Part shown: positions 42,162 to 48,704 of the stretch, piece by piece | Numbering within the stretch: the stretch's first letter is position 1 | Layout of the letters: every line of letters begins with the position of its first letter | From: DASSQJ01 sp963726295 | GTDB taxonomy: Bacteria > Actinomycetota > Actinomycetes > Actinomycetales > Dermatophilaceae | Assembly (NCBI GenBank): GCA_963726295.1 | Contig: CAVSBW010000004.1 | Span: 62,001 to 126,000 of the forward strand | DNA length: 64,000 nucleotides | Reading direction: 5' to 3' | Notes under the pieces: model-generated | Told to the model about the DNA's origin: nothing | The model's database searches: none | What the model saw: the letters and a program-made list of their open reading frames with translations, nothing else | Program-made: the position numbers and the translations under genes

Positions 42162-43067
42162 ATGACCTACTCGATCGTCGCCAGGTGCCCCGACACCGGC
42201 ATGCTCGGCATCGGCATCGCCACGTGTCTCCCGTGCGTCGGGCGCATCGCCCGGTTCCTCGAGCCCGGGGTGGGGGTCGTCGCGTCCCAGGCGCGACTCC
42301 TGCCGGCCCACGGCACGCGGGTGCTCGACGGGCTGCGTGACGGTTCCTCGCCGCAGAAGGCGCTCGCCGCCTCGCTGGCGCTGGACGAGGGCGCGCGGTA
42401 CCGCCAGGTGGGTGTGGTCGCGGCCGATGGTCGGGTCGTCGCCCACACCGGCGATCGCTGCATCCCCCACGCCGGCCACGTGACGGGGGAGGGGTGGTCG
42501 GCGCAGGCGAACATGATGACCGGGCCGGGCGTCCCGGAGGCGATGGCCGCCGCGTTCGAGGCTTCGGCAGGGGAGCACCTCGCGCGACGGCTGCTCGACG
42601 CCCTGGATGCGGCCGAGGCCCTCGGCGGCGACATCCGGGGCCGCCAGTCCGCCGCGGTCCACGTCCAGAACGCCGAGGCCGTCGGTGACCTGCTGGTCGA
42701 CGTCGTGGTCGACGTCCGTGTCGACGAGGACCCCGAGCCGCTCGGGGGGCTCCGTCGGGTCGTCGACCTCGTCCTCGGCTACGACGAGGCCGACGCCGCG
42801 GACGACGCGGTCGGGGCGGGAGACCTGGCCGAGGCCCGCAGGCGCCACGGCGAGGCGCTGCGACTGGCTCCGCACGACCCGCAGGTCGCGTTCTGGCACG
42901 CGGTGACCCTCGCCGCTGCCGGGCACACCGAGGCGGCCGAGGCGGCGTGGTCGGAGGTGGCCGCGCGCGGTGGGCCCGGGTACTGGGCGGAGCTGCTCGA
43001 CCGGATGCTGCGCGATGAGCTGGTGCCGGCGGCCGCGGGCGTGCTCCTGCCGTCGCACGCCTCCTGA
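42162..43067 (+). CDS. DUF1028 protein (Ntn-hydrolase-like)
   Basis: A 301-residue protein. The first 200 residues are the DUF1028 domain: MTYSIVARCPDTGMLGIGIA, VVASQARLLPAHGTRVLDGL, then QANMMTGPGVPEAMAAAF. The fold is related to Ntn hydrolases, and members are found with amidase-like and catabolic genes, but the reaction is unknown. The C-terminal part has a TPR-like helical pair (AGDLAEARRRHGEALRLAPH, then ALAAAGHTEAAEAAWSEV), which may bind partners. CACGAT ends six bases before the ATG. Confidence 0.85.
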   Translation: MTYSIVARCPDTGMLGIGIATCLPCVGRIARFLEPGVGVVASQARLLPAHGTRVLDGLRDGSSPQKALAASLALDEGARYRQVGVVAADGRVVAHTGDRCIPHAGHVTGEGWSAQANMMTGPGVPEAMAAAFEASAGEHLARRLLDALDAAEALGGDIRGRQSAAVHVQNAEAVGDLLVDVVVDVRVDEDPEPLGGLRRVVDLVLGYDEADAADDAVGAGDLAEARRRHGEALRLAPHDPQVAFWHAVTLAAAGHTEAAEAAWSEVAARGGPGYWAELLDRMLRDELVPAAAGVLLPSHAS

Positions 43068-43162
43068 CCGCCGCCCTCGCGCTTCTCGCCACCACCGGTG
43101 AGAGCCGGTGCCGCGACGCCGCCCCTCGCCCACGTCTCGACACAACCCGCCTCGGTCGTCAC

Positions 43163-43191
43163 TTGTCCTCTACGTAGGGGCTAGGTAGAGT
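43163..43191 (+). promoter_or_regulatory. Second padR promoter with overlapping dyad operator
   Basis: -35 TTGTCC (43163-43168), 17-base spacer, -10 TAGAGT (43186-43191); start of transcription predicted at the ATG at 43198. The dyad CTCTAC-N11-GTAGAG (43168-43190) begins at the last base of the -35 and ends inside the -10, exactly as in the first padR promoter, but with different arm sequences. Confidence 0.7.
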
Positions 43192-43197
43192 ACGACC

Positions 43198-43527
43198 ATG
43201 GCGACCGCTCCCCGGATGACGATGGCGACCCAGCTCGTCCTCCGTTCGCTGCTCGCCGACCCCGTGGCCGAGCTCTACGGCAGCGAGATCGGCGACGCAG
43301 CCGGCCTGATGAGCGGCACCGTCCACCCCATCCTCGCTCGGCTGGAGTCCGCCGGATGGGTGGAGTCCCGCTGGGAGGACGTCGACCCCCAGGCGGCGGG
43401 CCGGCCGGCCCGCCGCTACTACCGGCTCACCGGAGCCGGCGCCCAGTCGGCGCGGACCGAGCTCGCCCGGATCCCGCACCCGCAGCCGGGGCGGCTCGCC
43501 CCACGCCCGGAGCCGGGACTGCCATGA
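43198..43527 (+). CDS. PadR family transcriptional regulator
   Basis: A 109-residue winged-helix protein of the short PadR type: TQLVLRSLLADPVAELYGSE, GLMSGTVHPILARLESAGWV and RPARRYYRLTGAGAQ. It probably binds the dyad in its own promoter. ATG at 43198 sits six bases past the -10, so the message should be leaderless. The 71-codon gene behind it starts in its stop (ATGA). Confidence 0.85.
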   Translation: MATAPRMTMATQLVLRSLLADPVAELYGSEIGDAAGLMSGTVHPILARLESAGWVESRWEDVDPQAAGRPARRYYRLTGAGAQSARTELARIPHPQPGRLAPRPEPGLP

Positions 43528-43739
43528 CCGTGGCCGGCACCGGTGCGACCGGTGCCCACGGGGTCCGCAGGACGGCACGCGTCCTCGTCCGGACCGCCGT
43601 CCTCGCCGTGCCCTCCGGGGCGGTCCGTGACCGGTACCGCTCCGAACACCTCGGCGAGCTCCAGGCGCTCCCCGAGGACCGGCAGCTCCGCTACGCCGCT
43701 GGAACGCTCACGACGTGTCCCGACCGCACCGGCGGCTGA
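43524..43739 (+). CDS. Short PadR-linked protein, probably truncated
   Basis: A 71-residue protein overlapping the padR stop (ATGA). Its core, AVPSGAVRDRYRSEHLGELQ, then LPEDRQLRYAAGTL, matches the N-terminal soluble part of membrane proteins that follow PadR genes in Micrococcales. In those, several membrane helices come next; here the frame ends in PDRTGG and TGA. So it is either a soluble remnant or a truncated gene. It converges on folA with seven bases between. Confidence 0.55.
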   Translation: MTVAGTGATGAHGVRRTARVLVRTAVLAVPSGAVRDRYRSEHLGELQALPEDRQLRYAAGTLTTCPDRTGG

Positions 43740-43746
43740 CTGCCGG

Positions 43747-44214
43747 TCAGGCCCGCTCGTAGACGACGCGGGTCCAGCCGTCGTCCGGGTCCCGCGACTC
43801 CTCGCGCCAGTCCTCCCGGCTCCACTCGGGGAAGTACGTGTCGCCCTCGGGCTCGGCGTCGACCTCCGTGATGACCAGCCGGTGCGCGTACGGCAGGGCC
43901 TCGGCATAGACCTGCGCCCCGCCGGCGACGAACACCTCGTCGGCGGGCCCGGCCAGAGACAGTGCCTCGGCGAAGGTGTGCGCCACCTCTACGCCGGCAC
44001 GGTGCCACTCGGGGTCTCGGGTCAGGACGATGGTGCGCCTCCCCGGCAGGGCCCGACCGACGCCGTCGAAGGTGCGCCGGCCCATGACGAGGGTGTGCCC
44101 CATCGTCGTGGCCTTGAAGCGCCGGAGCTCGTCGGGCAGGTGCCACGGCATGCCGCCCTCGCGCCCGATGACGCCGTTGCGGGCGACCGCGGCGATGAGG
44201 CTGACCCGGGTCAT
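43747..44214 (-). CDS. folA: Dihydrofolate reductase
   Basis: Reduces dihydrofolate with NADPH to regenerate tetrahydrofolate used up by ThyA. The 155 residues carry GVIGREGGMPWHLPDELRRF (substrate loop and catalytic Asp in the helix), VMGRRTFDGVG (NADPH), FVAGGAQVY and the C-terminal strands. ATG overlaps the thyA stop (ATGA), so the two are translationally coupled. Confidence 0.94.
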   Translation of the reverse strand: MTRVSLIAAVARNGVIGREGGMPWHLPDELRRFKATTMGHTLVMGRRTFDGVGRALPGRRTIVLTRDPEWHRAGVEVAHTFAEALSLAGPADEVFVAGGAQVYAEALPYAHRLVITEVDAEPEGDTYFPEWSREDWREESRDPDDGWTRVVYERA

Positions 44215-45020
44215 ACGGCGATCGGCGCCTTGATGGTGGGGTGGGCGTCGTACCCGACCAGCTCGAAGTCCTCGAGCTCGTAGGCGTCGATGGAATGGCG
44301 GCGGGCGATGGTCATCGTCGGCAGCGGTCGCGGGTCGCGCGTCAGCTGCAGCCGGGCCTGCTCGAGGTGGTTGGAGTACAGGTGGGCGTCACCGAGGGTG
44401 TGGACGAACTCGCCCGGTCGCAGGCCGGTCTGCGCGGCCATCATCATCGTGAGCAGGGCGTAGCTGGCGATGTTGAAGGGGACGCCGAGGAAGACGTCGG
44501 CGCTGCGCTGGTACAGCTGGCAGTCGAGGTACGCCGGCCCGCCGTCGGCGGCGGGGCGCACGTAGAACTGGAACATCGTGTGGCACGGCGGGAGGGCCAT
44601 GTCGTCGACGTTGGCGACGTTCCACGCCGAGACGATGTGCCGACGGCTGTCCGGGTTGGTGCGCAGCGACTCGAGGACCCGGCTGATCTGGTCGACGTGC
44701 CGACCGTCGGGGGTCGGCCACGAGCGCCACTGGTGTCCGTACACCGGGCCGAGATCGCCCTTCTCGTCGGCCCACTCGTCCCAGATGGTGATCCGCCGCT
44801 CGTGGAGCCACGCGACGTTGGTGTCGCCCCTGAGGAACCACAGCAGCTCGCCGATGATCGAGCGCAGGTGGAGCTTCTTCGTCGTGAGCACCGGGAAGCC
44901 CTCGGTGAGGTCGAAGCGCATCTGGTACCCGAAGACGCTCTGCGTGCCAGTGCCCGTGCGATCGGACTTCTCCACGCCATGGGTCAGGACGTGGTCGAGC
45001 AGGTCGAGGTACTGGCGCAC
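44211..45020 (-). CDS. thyA: Thymidylate synthase
   Basis: Methylates dUMP to dTMP using methylene-tetrahydrofolate. The 269 residues show DRTGTGTQSVFGYQMRFDL, the catalytic Cys in LPPCHTMFQFYV, and QRSADVFLGVPFNIASYALL, all classic for ThyA. Starts with GTG at 45020, with a TAGGCT box six bases upstream. thyA-folA diverge from dapA. Confidence 0.95.
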   Translation of the reverse strand: MRQYLDLLDHVLTHGVEKSDRTGTGTQSVFGYQMRFDLTEGFPVLTTKKLHLRSIIGELLWFLRGDTNVAWLHERRITIWDEWADEKGDLGPVYGHQWRSWPTPDGRHVDQISRVLESLRTNPDSRRHIVSAWNVANVDDMALPPCHTMFQFYVRPAADGGPAYLDCQLYQRSADVFLGVPFNIASYALLTMMMAAQTGLRPGEFVHTLGDAHLYSNHLEQARLQLTRDPRPLPTMTIARRHSIDAYELEDFELVGYDAHPTIKAPIAV

Positions 45021-45026
45021 GGCGCG

Positions 45027-45032
45027 AGCCTA
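45027..45032 (-). promoter_or_regulatory. -10-like box (TAGGCT) of thyA-folA
   Basis: Ends six bases before the GTG at 45020; leaderless spacing. Confidence 0.4.
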
Positions 45033-45081
45033 CCCGTGGGTGCCGTCCCGGTCTCCGTGCCGCGCGCCGACCCCGCGCGAC

Positions 45082-45087
45082 TACGCT
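45082..45087 (+). promoter_or_regulatory. -10-like box (TACGCT) of dapA-rnj
   Basis: Ends seven bases before the dapA ATG. The facing thyA box is 49 bases away, so both promoters lie in a 75-base gap. Confidence 0.4.
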
Positions 45088-45094
45088 GACCCGC

Positions 45095-45982
45095 ATGACG
45101 TCCACCCCCTTCGGCCGTGTCCTCACCGCGATGGTGACCCCGATGTCACCGGGGGGCGAGGTCGACGAGAAGGGTACCGGCGCCCTCGTCGACCACCTGC
45201 TCGCGCTCGGCCACGACGGCATCGTCGTCAACGGGACCACGGGGGAGTCGGCGACCCTCTCGGACGACGAGTCGATCGAGATGGTGCGTCGCGTCAAGGA
45301 CCGGGCGGGTGACCGGGCCAGGGTCGTCGCCGGCGTCGGCTCCAACGACACCGCGCACTCCGTGCACATGGCGGGGCGGGCCCGTGACGCGGGTGCCGAC
45401 GCGCTCCTCCTCGTGTCGCCGTACTACAACAAGCCCACCCAGCGCGGCATCGTCGCCCACTGCCACGCCGTGGCCGACACCACCGACCTCCCCGTGATGC
45501 TCTACGACATCCCCGGCCGGACCGGGGTCGCCTTCGCCACCGAGACCCTCGTGGAGCTGGCCGAGCACCCCTCCATCCGTGCCGTCAAGGACGCCAAGGG
45601 CGACTCGTGGGCCGCCACCAAGGCCATGGCCGCCACTGACCTGTTGTGGTTCAGCGGTGACGACGCCGCGAACCTGCAGCTGCTCGCGCTGGGGGCCGTC
45701 GGCGTCGTCTCGGTCGTGGGCCACGTGGCCGGTGACCGGTACCGGGCGATGCTGGAGGCGGTCGAGCGTGGCGACCTCGAGGAGGCCCGCCGCATCCACG
45801 TCGCGCTCGTGCCCGTCGTCGAAGCGCTCATGACGCTCTCGCAGGGAGCCATCATGGCCAAGGCAGCCCTGGTCGAGCTGGGTGTGATCGAGTCGGCGCA
45901 CGTGCGTCTGCCACTCGTGGAGTCACCACCGGAGCACCTCGCGGCCCTCCGGTCCGCCCTCGCGACGCTGTCCAACCGATGA
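45095..45982 (+). CDS. dapA: 4-hydroxy-tetrahydrodipicolinate synthase
   Basis: First step of the DAP/lysine pathway: condenses pyruvate with aspartate semialdehyde in a TIM barrel. The 295 residues include VNGTTGESATL (pyruvate site Thr-Thr), LLVSPYYNKPTQ (Tyr), MLYDIPGRTG (catalytic Tyr) and AVKDAKGD with the Schiff-base Lys near residue 162. It overlaps rnj by ATGA, the classical actinobacterial dapA-rnj pair. Confidence 0.95.
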   Translation: MTSTPFGRVLTAMVTPMSPGGEVDEKGTGALVDHLLALGHDGIVVNGTTGESATLSDDESIEMVRRVKDRAGDRARVVAGVGSNDTAHSVHMAGRARDAGADALLLVSPYYNKPTQRGIVAHCHAVADTTDLPVMLYDIPGRTGVAFATETLVELAEHPSIRAVKDAKGDSWAATKAMAATDLLWFSGDDAANLQLLALGAVGVVSVVGHVAGDRYRAMLEAVERGDLEEARRIHVALVPVVEALMTLSQGAIMAKAALVELGVIESAHVRLPLVESPPEHLAALRSALATLSNR

Positions 45983-47664
45983 GCCACCCCCACCCCGAGC
46001 TGGGCGAACCGACACCCCTGGCCAAGGGCGGCGTCCGCGTCGTCGCGCTCGGCGGGCTCGGCGAGGTCGGCCGCAACATGACGGTCATCGAGCACGACGG
46101 CCAGCTGCTCGTCGTCGACTGCGGGGTGCTGTTCCCCGACGACCACCACCCCGGCATCGACCTCATCCTCCCGGACTTCACCTACATCCAGGACCGCCTC
46201 GACGACATCCAGGCCCTCGTGCTCACCCACGGCCACGAGGACCACATCGGCGCCGTCCCCTACCTGCTCCGGATGCGGCCCGACCTGCCGGTCGTCGGCT
46301 CGCAGCTGACCCTCGCCCTCGTCGAGGCCAAGCTCAAGGAGCACCGGATCACCCCGTACACGCTCGGGGTCCGCGAGGGCGACCGCGAGCGGCTCGGCTT
46401 CTTCGACTGCGAGTTCGTCGCCGTCAACCACTCCATCCCCGACGCCCTGGCCGTCTGCGTGCGCACCCCCGGCGGCACGCTGCTCCACACCGGCGACTTC
46501 AAGATGGACCAGCTCCCGCTGGACAACCGGCTCACCGACCTGCGTGCCTTCGCCCGGCTCGGGGAGGAGGGGATCGACCTCTTCCTCGTCGACTCCACGA
46601 ACGCCGAGGTGCCGGGGTTCACCACGCCCGAGCGGGAGATCGCGCCGGCCATCGACCGGGTGTTCCGCCACGCCGAGCGGCGGATCATCGTGGCCTGCTT
46701 CTCCTCGCACGTGCACCGCGTGCAGCAGGTCCTCGACGCCGCCGAGAAGGCCGGCCGCAAGGTCGCGATGATCGGGCGCTCGATGGTGCGCAACATGGGC
46801 ATCGCCGCCGAGCTGGGCTACCTGCGGGTCCCCGACGGCGTGCTCGTCGACGTCAAGGCCCTCGACAACCTGCCCGACGACAAGGTGGTCCTGGTGTCCA
46901 CGGGCTCGCAGGGCGAGCCGATGGCCGCGCTCTCCCGGATGGCCAGCCGTGACCACCGCATCGAGGTGGGGCCCGGCGACACCGTCATGCTGGCCTCCTC
47001 GCTCATCCCCGGCAACGAGAACGCCGTGTACCGCGTGATCAACGGCCTGATGCGGCTCGGCGCCACCGTGGTGCACAAGGGGAACGCCAAGGTGCACGTC
47101 TCCGGCCACGCCAGCGCCGGCGAGCTGCTCTACATGTACAACGTCGTCAAGCCCCGCAACGTCATGCCGGTCCACGGCGAGTGGCGCCACCTCGTGGCCA
47201 ACGCCGAGCTGGCGGTCCGCACGGGCGTGCACCGCAAGGGTGTCGTCGTCGTCGAGGACGGCGTGGCGGTCGACCTCGTCAAGGGGCGCGTGTCCGTGGC
47301 CGGAGCCGTCGAGTGCGGGTACGTCTACGTCGACGGCTCGTCCGTCGGCGAGGCCGACGAGGCCCTCCTCAAGGACCGCCGCATCCTGCGCGACGAGGGC
47401 TTCGTCTCCGTCATCGTCGTCATCGACTCGATGACCGGGAAGGTCGTCGCCGGGCCGGAGATCACCGCCCGCGGCTTCGCGCCCGACGACGAGGTGTTCG
47501 ACGAGATCCGGCCCCAGATCGAGAAGGCGCTCGACGACGCCGCGTCCCAGGGCGTCACGGACGCCTACCAGCTCCAGCAGGTGATCCGGCGGACCGTCGG
47601 CGGCTGGGCGGGCCGGAAGGTCCGCCGTCGGCCGATGATCATCCCCACCGTCATCGAGGCCTGA
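45979..47664 (+). CDS. rnj: Ribonuclease J
   Basis: A 561-residue metallo-beta-lactamase/beta-CASP nuclease with endonuclease and 5'-to-3' exonuclease activity. The metal motif HGHEDH lies near residue 80, then VNHSIPDA, HTGDFKMDQ, the beta-CASP domain with STNAEVPGFT, STGSQGEP and the final HxH-type VSGHASAGE plus MPVHGEWRHL. The C-terminal region (from about 460) is the dimerisation domain. With PNPase it covers both ends of mRNA decay. Coupled to dapA by overlap. Confidence 0.94.
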   Translation: MSHPHPELGEPTPLAKGGVRVVALGGLGEVGRNMTVIEHDGQLLVVDCGVLFPDDHHPGIDLILPDFTYIQDRLDDIQALVLTHGHEDHIGAVPYLLRMRPDLPVVGSQLTLALVEAKLKEHRITPYTLGVREGDRERLGFFDCEFVAVNHSIPDALAVCVRTPGGTLLHTGDFKMDQLPLDNRLTDLRAFARLGEEGIDLFLVDSTNAEVPGFTTPEREIAPAIDRVFRHAERRIIVACFSSHVHRVQQVLDAAEKAGRKVAMIGRSMVRNMGIAAELGYLRVPDGVLVDVKALDNLPDDKVVLVSTGSQGEPMAALSRMASRDHRIEVGPGDTVMLASSLIPGNENAVYRVINGLMRLGATVVHKGNAKVHVSGHASAGELLYMYNVVKPRNVMPVHGEWRHLVANAELAVRTGVHRKGVVVVEDGVAVDLVKGRVSVAGAVECGYVYVDGSSVGEADEALLKDRRILRDEGFVSVIVVIDSMTGKVVAGPEITARGFAPDDEVFDEIRPQIEKALDDAASQGVTDAYQLQQVIRRTVGGWAGRKVRRRPMIIPTVIEA

Positions 47665-47766
47665 GGCGCCCGGCGAACGGGCCCGAGATTCCTCGTTTCC
47701 GCACGTCAGCGGCATGTGACCTCCTAGTCTGGCGGATGTCACGTCCCCGACCGAGAGATCGTCGCG

Positions 47767-48559
47767 ATGACCACGCCACAGCCAGGTGGCACCCCACCCG
47801 TGCACCGTCCGTCGCGTCGCGCGCTAACGCGCGGGGGCCGCCTGGTCCGTGCCCGTCCTCGCCGTCGGGGCCGCCGCTCCGGCGTCCGCCGCCTCGTGCG
47901 CGCCGTGGACCTACACGCTCAGGTGGGGCGGCTCGGCCACGACGACGTACACGAGGGTGAACGCCGTCAGCGCATCCGCCACCGTCATCTCCACGGACGT
48001 CGCTGCCCCACCCGTCAACGTCTCGATCTCGGCCACCGTGCCGGCCGGGGAGCCGGTCCAGCCGAGGTTCGACAACCTCGAGGTGAGCGCCGACCCGATC
48101 GGCGGAACCGGCGACGTCGGGCTGATCCTGCGTCAGGCGCAGGCCTCGACCGGCGGGAGCCCGCCCGGCCCGGGGGCCTACATGGCGGTGACGTTCGCGT
48201 TCGACCGGACGGTGACCGACGTGACCTTCACCGTCACCGACATCGACAGCAGCTCCACAGCGAGCAGGTTCGTCGACGAGGTGTTCTTCACGCCGGCCCC
48301 GGCACAGGTGCTTCTCGCGGACCCCACCTACCTCCAGGGCGTCGGCTCCTCCGGTCAGCCGCTGGAGCCGGTCGATGCCGACCAGCCGCTCGACGACCAG
48401 GCGGCGAGCCGCGGAAACGCCTCGGTGACCTTCACGGGGCCACACGACGCCTTCACGCTGACCCTGTGGAACGGGACCGGGTTCTCGTTCGAGTCCGAGG
48501 TGATCCAGTCGGTGTTCCTGTCGAGCCTGTCGTTCTCGGTCGTTCCCGCGACCTGCTGA
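47767..48559 (+). CDS. Exported protein, reading frame shifted inside the signal peptide
   Basis: From the ATG at 47767 a typical actinobacterial signal start is read (MTTPQPGG, then VHRPSRRALTRG). In a run of five G at 47833-47837 the frame must move by one base to continue as AAWSVPVLAVGAAAPASAAS, the hydrophobic core and AxA cleavage site, and then about 220 residues of secreted beta-rich domain (ending FSFESEVIQSVFLSSLSFSV, then a Cys). Read in one frame, only a GTG at 47849 would start the second part and the n-region would be lost. With four G instead of five the gene is whole, 263 residues. So this is a one-base insertion, a phase-variable G tract or a sequencing error. The mature domain is not recognised. 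It lies between rnj and ftsK. Confidence 0.6.
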
Positions 48560-48704
48560 CGGACCGTGCCTGACCGCGACAGGCCTTCGTTCGGCCGGTC
48601 CGGCCCGTCGCGCGGACGGGAGGCTTCCCGGGAGCCGGCGACCCGACTGCGGCTTGCCGCGTGTGACACGTGAGTCCAGTGTGACTTTTGCGTAACCTGC
48701 GACC

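Noticed and set aside
47736..47766. ATG at 47736 after a TAGTCT box as start of the exported protein
   Set aside because: Spacing fits a leaderless start, but this frame reads Arg-rich shadow sequence and not the signal peptide.
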